DNA from: Spongiibacter pelagi
Lineage (GTDB): Bacteria > Pseudomonadota > Gammaproteobacteria > Pseudomonadales > Spongiibacteraceae
DNA: 64,000 bases
Assembly: GCF_014705705.1 (NCBI RefSeq)
Contig: NZ_JACXLD010000001.1
Span: 558,001-622,000 of the forward strand
Direction: 5' to 3'
Part shown: positions 39,699 through 47,861 of the stretch, piece after piece
Layout of the letters: every line of letters begins with the position of its first letter
Numbering within the stretch: position 1 is the stretch's first letter
Notes under the pieces: generated by a model
Databases searched by the model: none
Told to the model about the DNA's origin: nothing
Seen by the model: the letters and a program-made list of their open reading frames with translations, nothing else
Made by a program: the position numbers and the translations under genes

Positions 39699-40157
39699 TT
39701 CGAATCCCTATTGGTAACGGTCGAGCATTTTGAGTTTGGATTTTTCTGGCGGCCAGTGTAGCGCATTTTGTTGATTATCGGCTTTGACACGTTAAGAGAT
39801 GGATGTCGTGACCCAAATAGGGGCGCGATTTGCGGGGTTAAATTTGAATAAATGCTCAAAATAGGGCGGAAGACCGAGGGCGGTAGGGATAAAAGCCAGT
39901 GCAAATTTGGCGTTTGCGGAAAAAAGATTTCAATTTGCCGAAATGTTGTTCTGTTTTGGTGCGTGGCGCAATTTTGGTGCATTGCTTGGGGGCTTTTTGT
40001 GGCGGAAATTAAGTCCAAAAACGGCATTGTTTTTTATCCTTTTGTTTTTATTGGTTTTTTTAGTTTTGGCACAGCCTGTGCTTTTAGGTTGGCTGTGCGG
40101 TTTCTGATGAAATGTGCTTCTCAACTGCGCACTCAAAAAACTAGGAGACTTTTGAAA
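39699..40157 (+). other. 459-base gene-free region between ubiK and the porin/glnK operon
   Basis: This divergent region should carry the ubiK promoter at its left end and the nitrogen operon promoter at its right end. Bases about 39849-40107 have an open frame that continues into the porin gene, but its amino-acid composition (long runs of F, L, C and W) is not protein-like. The right part is T-rich with a sigma-54 promoter at 40067-40082. No PII/NtrC enhancer site was identified with confidence. Confidence 0.6.
40067..40082 (+). promoter_or_regulatory. Sigma-54 promoter of porin-glnK-amtB operon
   Basis: TTGGCACAGCCTGTGCT has the invariant GG (40068-40069) and GC (40080-40081) doublets separated by exactly 10 bases, and TGGCAC is an exact match to the -24 consensus. 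The start would fall near 40093, about 65 bases before the porin ATG. A sigma-54/NtrC-controlled promoter is the expected regulation for glnK-amtB. Confidence 0.8.
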
Positions 40158-40850
40158 ATGAAATCAATGAAAAAAATGCTTGGTCTGGCAATTCTGGCGG
40201 GTGCACCAATGGCAGCTTCGGCTGCTGAAGTAAGCGGCAACGTAACACTGGCTTCTGACTACACCTTCCGTGGTATCTCTCAGACCAGTGAGCGCGGTGC
40301 GATTCAAGGTGGATTCGATGTCGATTTCGGCAACGGTTTCAGCCTGGGTACTTGGGCGTCAAATATTGATGCAGATGCAGGAGCTCCCGATGGTACTTCG
40401 CAACAAGAGCTGGATATCTACGGTGGTTATGGCTTTGCAGTTTCTGAAAGCGTAAGCATTGATCTGGGCTACATTCACTATATTTATCCCGGCCTAGAGA
40501 AAGAGTTCAATTACGACGAATTCGTGGTTGGCGTTTCTGTATCTGATTTCTCTGTAACCCTTGTTTACTCTCCAGATTACTTCGGTGCTGGTGGTGACGA
40601 TGCTTTTATTCTGAACTTGGACTACAGCCTGTCAGTAAACGATGCGGTAAGCATTGATTTCCACGTTGCTCAAACTGATCACAAAGTTGGTGTTGTGGAC
40701 TCCGATGACGGTTATGTCGATTACTCGGTTGGTTTTAACTACGACGTTGCTGGTGTAACTCTGGGGCTGGCTTACGTTGGTACCGACTTTGATGCCAATA
40801 GTGATAGTGCGGACGACCGCATGGTTCTGTCTATCTCTAAAAGCCTGTAA
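40158..40850 (+). CDS. TIGR02001/TorF-family outer-membrane protein (copy 1)
   Basis: This 230-aa protein has a signal peptide (cleavage near AASA/AEVSG) followed by a small beta-barrel of the TIGR02001 type: GNVTLASDYTFRGISQT, RGAIQGGFDVDF, YDEFVVGVSV and the final RMVLSISKSL. Members are often annotated as TorF putative porins. The ATG at 40158 follows AGGAGA at 9 bases; another ATG lies at 40167. It is the first gene behind the sigma-54 promoter, so it is probably a nitrogen-limitation porin that lets small nitrogen compounds cross the outer membrane to AmtB. That role is inferred from context. A very similar copy lies after amtB. Confidence 0.87.
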   Translation: MKSMKKMLGLAILAGAPMAASAAEVSGNVTLASDYTFRGISQTSERGAIQGGFDVDFGNGFSLGTWASNIDADAGAPDGTSQQELDIYGGYGFAVSESVSIDLGYIHYIYPGLEKEFNYDEFVVGVSVSDFSVTLVYSPDYFGAGGDDAFILNLDYSLSVNDAVSIDFHVAQTDHKVGVVDSDDGYVDYSVGFNYDVAGVTLGLAYVGTDFDANSDSADDRMVLSISKSL

Positions 40851-40858
40851 TTGAGTGC

Positions 40859-40884
40859 TCGAGGCCGGGCTTGTCCGGTCTCGA
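40859..40884 (+). other. Intercistronic stem-loop between porin and glnK
   Basis: TCGAGGCCGG and CCGGTCTCGA pair with one mismatch-type position around GCTTGT. No T-run follows, so it is not a terminator. It probably protects the porin mRNA end while allowing read-through to glnK. Confidence 0.5.
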
Positions 40885-40913
40885 ATCCACTTGTGTTTTG
40901 GGGCGACCCATAG

Positions 40914-41261
<348 letters not shown>

Positions 41262-41327
41262 CAAAACGAATAAGCGGAGCTTCTTGCTCCATAACACGAT
41301 ACTTATCTTTCCCCTTGGAGGGCTGTG

Positions 41328-42572
41328 ATGGAAGACATCATTCAGGTCAAGTACGCCCTAGACACGTTCTACTTCCTCGTGATGGGCGCCTTTGTAATGT
41401 GGATGGCAGCAGGTTTTGCCATGCTCGAGGCCGGTCTGGTTCGCTCTAAGAACACGACTGAAATTCTTACTAAAAACATCGCGCTGTTTGCGGTGGCATG
41501 TACCATGTACCTCGTTTGCGGTTACACCATTATGTACGGTGGTTCCGAAAGCGGCTTCCTGCCAGATAGCTGGTTTGGTAACTCAATCTCTGATGCAACA
41601 GTAGAAGAAGTATTAGCCTCTAACGGCGACACTTACTACTCTGGTTCTTCAGACTTCTTCTTCCAGGTTGTGTTCGTTGCAACTGCTATGTCGATTGTGT
41701 CCGGTGCGGTTGCCGAGCGCATGAAGCTGTGGGCTTTCTTGGCCTTCGCTGTGGTGATGACTGGTGTTATCTACCCGCTGCAAGGTTCTTGGAGCTGGGG
41801 CGGTGGCTTCCTGTCTGAAGCAGGTTTCTCTGACTTCGCAGGTTCCGGTATCGTTCACATGTGTGGTGCTTCTGCGGCACTGGCTGGTGTTCTGCTGCTG
41901 GGCTCTCGTAAGGGCAAATACGGCGAAAACGGCCAAGTTAATGCGATCCCTGGTGCAAACCTGCCAATGGCGACCTTGGGTACCTTCATCCTGTGGATGG
42001 GTTGGTTCGGTTTCAACGGTGGTTCTGAGCTGATGGTGTCTAACATCGAGGAAGCTAACGCAACTGCGCAGGTTTTCGTTAACACCAATGCGGCGGCTAG
42101 CGGTGGCTTGATTGCAGCCCTGATCGTTGCCCGTATCCTGTTTGGCAAAGCTGACCTGACTATGGTTCTGAACGGTGCACTGGCTGGTCTGGTTGCTATT
42201 ACCGCTGACCCACTGTCTCCAGATCCAGTTTCTGCAACTCTGATTGGTGCAGTAGGTGGTGTACTGGTTGTGTTCTCAATCTTGGCCTTGGACAAAGTGA
42301 AAATCGACGATCCAGTTGGTGCGATCTCAGTTCACGGTGTTGTTGGTCTGTGGGGTGTAATGGCAGTACCGCTGACTAATGGCGATGCGACTTTCGGTGG
42401 CCAAATCTACGGTGCACTGGTTATCTTCGGCTGGACCTTCGTAGCTAGCCTGATCGTTTGGGGCATCCTGAAAGCAGTAATGGGAATCCGCGTCTCTGAG
42501 GAAGAAGAGTACGAAGGTGTGGATATCTCTGAATGCGGTATGGAAGCCTACCCAGAGTTCACCAACAAGTAA
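41328..42572 (+). CDS. amtB: Ammonium transporter AmtB
   Basis: AmtB is a trimeric inner-membrane channel that takes up ammonium. The 414-aa sequence has the twin-phenylalanine region and conserved histidines (SGIVHMCGASAALAGVLLLG; GAISVHGVVGLWGVMAVPL), about 11 hydrophobic segments, and DPLSPDPVSATLIGAVGG. The ATG at 41328 is preceded by GGAGG at 6 bases; the GTG at 41325 is less suitable. The N-terminus (MEDIIQVKYALDTFYFLVMG) begins close to the first helix, with no long signal sequence. A strong terminator follows. Confidence 0.96.
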   Translation: MEDIIQVKYALDTFYFLVMGAFVMWMAAGFAMLEAGLVRSKNTTEILTKNIALFAVACTMYLVCGYTIMYGGSESGFLPDSWFGNSISDATVEEVLASNGDTYYSGSSDFFFQVVFVATAMSIVSGAVAERMKLWAFLAFAVVMTGVIYPLQGSWSWGGGFLSEAGFSDFAGSGIVHMCGASAALAGVLLLGSRKGKYGENGQVNAIPGANLPMATLGTFILWMGWFGFNGGSELMVSNIEEANATAQVFVNTNAAASGGLIAALIVARILFGKADLTMVLNGALAGLVAITADPLSPDPVSATLIGAVGGVLVVFSILALDKVKIDDPVGAISVHGVVGLWGVMAVPLTNGDATFGGQIYGALVIFGWTFVASLIVWGILKAVMGIRVSEEEEYEGVDISECGMEAYPEFTNK

Positions 42573-42596
42573 GTCTCCCCGTTTGGTGATTACTTC

Positions 42597-42618
42597 GGCG
42601 CCTTCGGGCGCCTTTTTT
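42597..42618 (+). terminator. Rho-independent terminator after amtB
   Basis: GGCGCC-TTCG-GGCGCC with a UUCG tetraloop is followed by six T residues. Confidence 0.92.
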
Positions 42619-42773
42619 GTTTGAGCCGAATAGTCTCCCCCTTCTAGATAAATTCAGCAAGTAAAAATTAAGGGTATTTGCACTGTTCTGGTGCTTATAA
42701 CTTTGTGATAGTTTCTCTGCCATGCTTAGTTGCACTATAAACTGGCATATATAAAAACTTGGAGAGAGAAATT

Positions 42774-43460
42774 ATGAACTCAGCTAAAAAAATCCTTGGT
42801 CTAGCTATTCTGGCCACTGCGCCGGCAATGGCCTCTGCGGTAGAAGTTTCTGGCAACGTAACCTTGGCTTCTGATTACACCTTCCGTGGACAGTCACAAA
42901 CCAATGAGCGTGGCGCGATTCAAGGTGGCTTTGATGCCGACTTTGGCAATGGTTTTACGCTGGGCGCGTGGTCATCGAATGTTGATGGCGGTGCAGGTAC
43001 AGAAAATACTCAAGAACTTGATCTGTACGCAGGCTACAGCTTTGCAGTTTCTGAAGGCGTTAGTCTTGATCTGGGTTATACCCACTACATTTATCCAGGC
43101 AAAGAAGTTGAATCTAACTACGATGAATTCTTGGTCGGTGTTTCTTTCGCTGGTGCGTCTTTAAGTGTGATCTACTCGCCTGAGTACTTTGGTAGTGACA
43201 ACGGTTCTGCTGTAATCACTAACTTGGACTACTCCATGGCCGTGAATGAAGCAGTAAGCATTGATTACCATATTGGCTATATCGATGGTGCGGAAGACGG
43301 CATCGTGGATAGCGATAGCCAGTACGTCGATTATAAAATTGGCGTTAATTATGGCGTGGGTGGCGTGACTCTGGGCTTGGCTTATGTGGGCACAGACACA
43401 GACTCCAACGCGGATATTCTTGACGACCGTATGGTTCTGTCTATCTCTAAAAGCCTGTAA
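42774..43460 (+). CDS. TIGR02001/TorF-family outer-membrane protein (copy 2)
   Basis: This 228-aa paralogue of the gene at 40158 has shared blocks KKILGLAIL, NVTLASDYTFRG, NERGAIQGGFDADFGNG, HYIYPGKE, YDEFLVGVSF and an identical C-terminal RMVLSISKSL. By eye about two thirds of residues agree. The ATG at 42774 follows GGAGAGAG. It is separated from amtB by a terminator and has no recognisable sigma-54 site, so its expression probably differs from copy 1. The second copy replaces Ile with Gln in DYTFRGxSQT and has a different middle loop. Confidence 0.87.
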   Translation: MNSAKKILGLAILATAPAMASAVEVSGNVTLASDYTFRGQSQTNERGAIQGGFDADFGNGFTLGAWSSNVDGGAGTENTQELDLYAGYSFAVSEGVSLDLGYTHYIYPGKEVESNYDEFLVGVSFAGASLSVIYSPEYFGSDNGSAVITNLDYSMAVNEAVSIDYHIGYIDGAEDGIVDSDSQYVDYKIGVNYGVGGVTLGLAYVGTDTDSNADILDDRMVLSISKSL

Positions 43461-43480
43461 TTAAAGGCTTAGAGAAATGA

Positions 43481-43505
43481 AAGGCGCCTTTGGGCGCCTT
43501 TTTTT
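43481..43505 (+). terminator. Rho-independent terminator after porin copy 2
   Basis: AAGGCGCC pairs with GGCGCCTT around a 4-base loop and a T-run follows. Confidence 0.9.
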
Positions 43506-43569
43506 GCCCATCAAGAAAAACCTTACCAATATACCGACTTTAAATACGCACTAAGTAAAGGAATGCGCA

Positions 43570-45450
43570 ATGGCATTTGATTACGGATCGATAGATTTAG
43601 GCCTGAGAAATCCATTTAAGAAGGAAGGAGCCGTAACCAGCATACGCGGCGTGCTGGTAGCGCTAATGGGTTTGTATCTTTTGCTGGCTGCGGCCGGAGC
43701 AGTTCAAACTGATCCCTATAAGGGCTGGGTGCTAGTGGCTTTTGGTATTGGGCTTTTAGCTAGTGGGGTTGCAAGTGTATCTGGTGGCGTTCTTGCAATG
43801 CTTCGCTATTTTGTTGGTCGTAATCACCCGACATCACTTGCTAGCAATGCCAGTCCGTCCGAGTCTTCTACGGCGCAGGAGGAAAGTAGCTATGTGTTTT
43901 ATACCCAGAAATCATTGATAGAGATGGTGGTGGGTAGAAAGAATGCGACTTTCATTGAGCCAGTCGGTTTGCTCGCCCGCTTTGTACATAGTGTCATCCC
44001 CCGGCTCACCTATATGCCGTATCCCATAAGAAATATGGCGCAGGGCCTATTTGGCGCTTGGGTAAAAACAGTGGTTGCTCTTATTGCTTACGCGCTGGTT
44101 GCATTTGTTACTCTAGCGGGATTTGCAGGTGAAGCTGGACAGTTTATTTTTCCAGTGTACTCAATCACTCTAACAATATACCTATTTCTTGTTTGGCGAC
44201 AGGCGGGTAAAGCGATTGCTCGAGATGTGGCTAGAAGTATTCCATCAATGGGTGGCGGAGAGTTGGTTAAGGTTATTTCTGCTGCGATTATCTTGCCGGT
44301 TGCGGTTGGATTAGCTGCGAGTTTGTTCAGTTCAACTACGGGCGTGCCTTTGTCTGAAGCACGTGAGTTTCTTGTCTACTTCCCGTCTACTTATACTGTT
44401 TATTACCTAGTCGCGATTATTGTCAGTGCGAGCGCGTGCACGGCAATTATTATGTTGATGCTGCATAAACGATTGAAATTCGCTAACCCTTCGGTGGAGG
44501 TGTCGGAGCTGCGCGAAAATTGGCAGGAGTCTGTGCATCCCAATGAGATATTTATAAACCTTGATAATTTGGTGATGGCAAACCGCAGATATAAGGAAGT
44601 GCCAAATAGGGTTTATAAGGGTATGGAGCCACAACTGCGTGAACAGGTTGAAGGTAAAGGTAGCTTTCATGGCGAAATGATGCAGGAAGTTCAGCCTCGG
44701 GTTAGAGAAATGAACTTGGGTGAGGGATTTATTAAGGCGCGCTTGGCTAGCCTTGTTTCTGGCAATGTTTTGTTCTTGGTCGCGTCGATTATTACCTTGT
44801 CACTGGCCTTCACGTTCGCAGATGGATTGGTCTTTATCCGGGGTGTGATTGGCGCATACGGCATTGACCAGCTAACGGGTGAGGAAGTGCTGGCTATTTC
44901 CGGTGTGATTGAAAAGGTGCTTCATCTTGTTTTAGTGGCGGGTTTGGTTCGCGCATTTGCGCGTATTTTAGCGAATTCGGCCCATCTGTTTTTTGCTGAG
45001 ATCCAGTTCGAAAGTGACTTAATTTACTTCAAAGTGGACGGAACATTTACAGAGTCGAAGATCTCAACCGGCGCGGCGATTCATGATTCTACACGATCAG
45101 AAAACACCTTGGTTCGCTCGAGTATTACGCCTTGGGTTATTGTTTGCCGACTGGTAACAACAACATTTGCGAGTACTGGAATGCGTAATCTTGAATACCC
45201 TCGCTACATTATGGAAATGCATAAAAACGAACCGGAGTTGGCCAGTATTAGGTCAGATGTGATCAGCTTCCTTAAGGATCGCGAGTCTATTGCATCTATT
45301 ACCAGTGCTCGGGATTTGGAAAACGCGTCTCAGATACATGCCATTAACAAGCAGTCTCGTGCGATTCCAGTTCAGTCCCAAGAGGCATTGCAGAAAATGG
45401 ACGATGATGCGGCAGGCTATCTACGTCGTGCTGAGGCTGAAGAGGAGTAA
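43570..45450 (+). CDS. Large polytopic membrane protein of unknown function
   Basis: This 626-aa protein is not recognised. Hydrophobic segments are visible near residues 26-46, 54-78, 165-187, 193-210, 233-252, 274-298, 397-420 and 448-466. A large soluble stretch of about 100 residues lies between the sixth and seventh (WQESVHPNEIFINLDNLVM; VEGKGSFHGEMMQEVQPRVREM). A C-terminal soluble domain of about 150 residues follows (TGAAIHDSTRSENTL, MRNLEYPRYIMEMHKNEP), ending in an acidic tail EAEEE. There is no signal peptide, lipobox, P-loop or known catalytic motif. The base composition resembles neighbours. It stands alone between terminators, so it is probably monocistronic. Confidence 0.8.
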   Translation: MAFDYGSIDLGLRNPFKKEGAVTSIRGVLVALMGLYLLLAAAGAVQTDPYKGWVLVAFGIGLLASGVASVSGGVLAMLRYFVGRNHPTSLASNASPSESSTAQEESSYVFYTQKSLIEMVVGRKNATFIEPVGLLARFVHSVIPRLTYMPYPIRNMAQGLFGAWVKTVVALIAYALVAFVTLAGFAGEAGQFIFPVYSITLTIYLFLVWRQAGKAIARDVARSIPSMGGGELVKVISAAIILPVAVGLAASLFSSTTGVPLSEAREFLVYFPSTYTVYYLVAIIVSASACTAIIMLMLHKRLKFANPSVEVSELRENWQESVHPNEIFINLDNLVMANRRYKEVPNRVYKGMEPQLREQVEGKGSFHGEMMQEVQPRVREMNLGEGFIKARLASLVSGNVLFLVASIITLSLAFTFADGLVFIRGVIGAYGIDQLTGEEVLAISGVIEKVLHLVLVAGLVRAFARILANSAHLFFAEIQFESDLIYFKVDGTFTESKISTGAAIHDSTRSENTLVRSSITPWVIVCRLVTTTFASTGMRNLEYPRYIMEMHKNEPELASIRSDVISFLKDRESIASITSARDLENASQIHAINKQSRAIPVQSQEALQKMDDDAAGYLRRAEAEEE

Positions 45451-45478
45451 ACGGCTTCTATTGAAGGGATGTTAATTG

Positions 45479-45502
45479 GGCGCTCGTAGGAGCGCCTTTT
45501 TT
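45479..45502 (+). terminator. Rho-independent terminator after the membrane protein gene
   Basis: GGCGCTC-GTAG-GAGCGCC is followed by six T residues. It also lies at the end of the convergent toxin gene. Confidence 0.9.
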
Positions 45503-45510
45503 GTTAAGAA

Positions 45511-45855
45511 TTATTCCATCTGCAGGGTTGTTTCATATAAAAGTTGCGCAATGCTTTGGCGGCTATCCATTACTAAGATAAGTATCACTTCTTTTGTGGT
45601 TTCATTGACGCGATAGAAAACCAAGTTGTGCTGATCTACCAGTAACTGGCGGTATTCGTTAAATCCGAGGCTTGCTAGTCGCTCGCTAATGGGGGCAGCA
45701 AGTGGATTGTCTGAGAGTTTTTCAAGCTGAAGTTTAATGGTATCGCGGCAGCTTATTGCGGCTTCGTTCCCGTATTTATTTCTTAAAAACTGGCTCAGTT
45801 TCCTGAGTGTTATCTTGAATGTTGGGGTGGCGACAACAGTATACCCCTTAGACAT
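45511..45855 (-). CDS. RelE/ParE-family toxin
   Basis: This 114-aa protein fits the RelE/ParE toxin fold: TPTFKITLRKLSQFLRNKYG near the start, a central LEKLSDNPLAAPISERL with FNEYRQLLVDQHNLVFYRVN, and a final beta strand VILILVMDSRQS. These toxins act on ribosome-bound mRNA (RelE) or gyrase (ParE). Residues alone do not decide between them. The ATG at 45855 lies inside the antitoxin gene (8-base overlap), and the frame could be read from a TTG at 45870. The antitoxin gene comes first, as in most type II modules. Confidence 0.85.
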   Translation of the reverse strand: MSKGYTVVATPTFKITLRKLSQFLRNKYGNEAAISCRDTIKLQLEKLSDNPLAAPISERLASLGFNEYRQLLVDQHNLVFYRVNETTKEVILILVMDSRQSIAQLLYETTLQME

Positions 45856-46072
45856 CAAAAGCCTCGTCAAGAGAGAGCGGGCCCTTCTGATTTAGGCTGC
45901 GTTCAGAAAGGTTAATCAGCTTCAGTAATGCTAGGGTTTCTTGCTGTTCTTGGTATGCGGCGGCATCTTGCACAACGTAGACCTCTTTGCCATTTTGGGT
46001 CACATGTAGAGGGGTGTCTAAAGACAGATTGTTGGCATTTGCTTTCAGATAAGAAACGGTTTGAATGTTCAT
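45848..46072 (-). CDS. Phd/YefM-like antitoxin
   Basis: This 74-aa protein begins MNIQTVSYLKANANNLSLD and has the Phd/YefM pattern LHVTQNGKEVYVVQDAAAYQEQQ, a DNA-binding N-terminal part. The acidic C-terminal tail (GPLSLDEAFDV) would wrap the toxin. It is followed by the toxin with an 8-base overlap. Such proteins repress their own promoter, which should lie to the right of 46072. The frame continues upstream to 46132 but lacks family features there. Confidence 0.82.
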   Translation of the reverse strand: MNIQTVSYLKANANNLSLDTPLHVTQNGKEVYVVQDAAAYQEQQETLALLKLINLSERSLNQKGPLSLDEAFDV

Positions 46073-46169
46073 TTTCTGGCCTAGAGGTCTAAATATAGAC
46101 TGATTATAGGCTTGAGCTGCGGGGTTTTCCACTGGTCATAAATTGATCGGTGCTGGTGGTTTTGACGGT

Positions 46170-46544
46170 TTAATTTCCCACTGTTGGTGGCGTGGTATTC
46201 GCCACCCACTCCCACCACTGGTGCTCACCTTCAGGCTTGTTGGTATCTTGGCAGCGGTGAATATCCCAGGTCACAAGATAATCGGGGTTGCTCAGGGTTT
46301 TGTTGTTGCCCGCCGGGTAGTCGCCTTTGGGGGCGACAAACCAGGGGGCGAGTGAGGAGGGGATGGTAAATTCTTCGTCATCCGCATCGCGCAGGGTTAT
46401 GCCTTGCTCGGCGGTAACACGAACCACGGTGCCGCCGAGTAGGCGCTGCTGCAGCAGTTGGCCGTCGACCTCGAAATAACTGAGGCCGACCACGGCAGTT
46501 TTATCTACCAAGGCGGCCAGTTGTGGGTCGAGAATATCCGCCAT
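46170..46544 (-). CDS. Conserved hypothetical protein following serA
   Basis: This 124-aa soluble protein has no recognised domain. It begins MADILDPQLAALVDKT, contains RLLGGTVVRVTAEQGITLRD, and ends with a Trp-rich region (YLVTWDIHRCQDTN; HQWWEWVANTTPP). It lies five bases downstream of serA on the same strand, so it is probably co-transcribed. A functional link to serine synthesis or a shared promoter is possible but unproven. Confidence 0.6.
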   Translation of the reverse strand: MADILDPQLAALVDKTAVVGLSYFEVDGQLLQQRLLGGTVVRVTAEQGITLRDADDEEFTIPSSLAPWFVAPKGDYPAGNNKTLSNPDYLVTWDIHRCQDTNKPEGEHQWWEWVANTTPPTVGN

Positions 46545-46549
46545 GCTGC

Positions 46550-47776
46550 TTAGAACAGAATCCGGCAGCGAATGGTTTCAGGAATTTCTGAAAGTTTTTG
46601 CAGGGCCAGATCACTAGACGCCTGATCAATATCAATAACCACGTAACCCACTTCATCATTGGTCTGCAGGTATTGGCCGGAGATATTGATATTGTTCTCA
46701 GAGAAGACTTGGTTGATGGCGGTGAGAATGCCGGGCACGTTGCGGTGAACGTGAAGCAGGCGGTGCTTGCCGGGGTGGGCAGGCAGGGCCACTTCGGGGA
46801 AGTTCACCGAGGAGGTGCTGGTGCCGTTATCGGAGTATTTAGCCAGTTTGTCGGCCACTTCCAAGCCGATATTCTGCTGGGCTTCCATGGTGGAGCCGCC
46901 GATATGCGGGGTTAGGAATACATTGTCGAACTCGCGTAGTGGCGACACGAATTCATCGTTATTGCCGCGTGGCTCTTCCGGGAACACGTCAATCGCTGCG
47001 CCGGAGAGTTTATTGTCGCGCAATGAATTGGCCAGTGCGTCGATATCAACCACAGTGCCGCGAGAGGCGTTAATCAGAATGGCGCCATTTTTCATTTGTG
47101 CCAGTTCGTTTGCGCCAATCATATTTTGCGTGGAGTGGGTTTCGGGTACGTGTAGAGACACAATATCCGAGGTCGCCAGCAATTCGCCCATGCTCACTTG
47201 TACGGCGTTGCCCAGTGGCAGTTTGTTCACCACATCAGTGAAGCACACTTCCATGCCCAGACTTTCAGCGATAACCGAAAGCTGCATACCGATCGAGCCG
47301 TAGCCGATAATGCCCAGACGCTTGCCGCGAATTTCATAGGAACCCACGGCGGTCTTCAGCCATTCACCACGGTGGGCGGCGGCGTTCTTCTCGGCAATGC
47401 CACGCAGTAGCAGGATTGCTTCGGCGATAACCAGCTCGGCAACCGAGCGAGTGTTAGAGAAGGGCGCGTTGAATACCGCAATACCGTGTTCGGTGGCGGC
47501 GCGCAGATCCACTTGGTTGGTGCCAATACAGAAACAACCTACAGCGATCAGTTTTTTGGCCGCCTCAAAAACCTCGGCGGTCAGTTGGGTGCGCGAGCGA
47601 ATGCCGACAAAATGGGCATCGGCAATTTTTTGCTTGAGCTCGTCGTCAGGCAGTGCTTTTTGGTAGTAGTCGATATTGGTGTAGCCGGCGGCCTGCAGTG
47701 CATCTACGGCGGATTGGTGCACGCCTTCCAGCAACAGAAATTTGATCTTCGCTTTATCAAGAGAAGTTTTCGCCAT
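46550..47776 (-). CDS. serA: D-3-phosphoglycerate dehydrogenase
   Basis: SerA oxidises 3-phosphoglycerate to 3-phosphohydroxypyruvate, the first step of serine synthesis. It also reduces 2-oxoglutarate to D-2-hydroxyglutarate. The 408-aa protein has the NAD-binding motif GKRLGIIGYGSIGMQLSVIAES (split), RGTVVDIDAL and HIGGSTMEAQQNIG with the catalytic His. A C-terminal ACT domain follows (ILTAINQVFSENNINISGQYLQ, seen as blocks) for serine feedback. It is divergent from the flavin oxidoreductase gene at 47862. Confidence 0.96.
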   Translation of the reverse strand: MAKTSLDKAKIKFLLLEGVHQSAVDALQAAGYTNIDYYQKALPDDELKQKIADAHFVGIRSRTQLTAEVFEAAKKLIAVGCFCIGTNQVDLRAATEHGIAVFNAPFSNTRSVAELVIAEAILLLRGIAEKNAAAHRGEWLKTAVGSYEIRGKRLGIIGYGSIGMQLSVIAESLGMEVCFTDVVNKLPLGNAVQVSMGELLATSDIVSLHVPETHSTQNMIGANELAQMKNGAILINASRGTVVDIDALANSLRDNKLSGAAIDVFPEEPRGNNDEFVSPLREFDNVFLTPHIGGSTMEAQQNIGLEVADKLAKYSDNGTSTSSVNFPEVALPAHPGKHRLLHVHRNVPGILTAINQVFSENNINISGQYLQTNDEVGYVVIDIDQASSDLALQKLSEIPETIRCRILF

Positions 47777-47861
47777 GGGATGTGGTCTCGCGGAGAGGTG
47801 TTCAGAAAGCGCGCTATGTTATCATAAAACACTTTTCCACGTTGTTATTTCGAGGCCATCG

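Noticed and set aside
39852-40157. In-frame upstream extension of porin copy 1
   Set aside because: The residues are a run of bulky hydrophobics and cysteines without signal-peptide order. AGGAGA before ATG 40158 gives a proper signal peptide, and the sigma-54 promoter lies inside the extension.
42661-42773. Sigma-54 promoter for porin copy 2
   Set aside because: No GG and GC doublets occur at the required 10-base spacing in this region, unlike upstream of copy 1.
47742-47861. Upstream extension of the D-2-hydroxyglutarate dehydrogenase-type gene
   Set aside because: It overlaps the serA start on the other strand and lacks family similarity; the ATG at 47862 has a good ribosome binding site.
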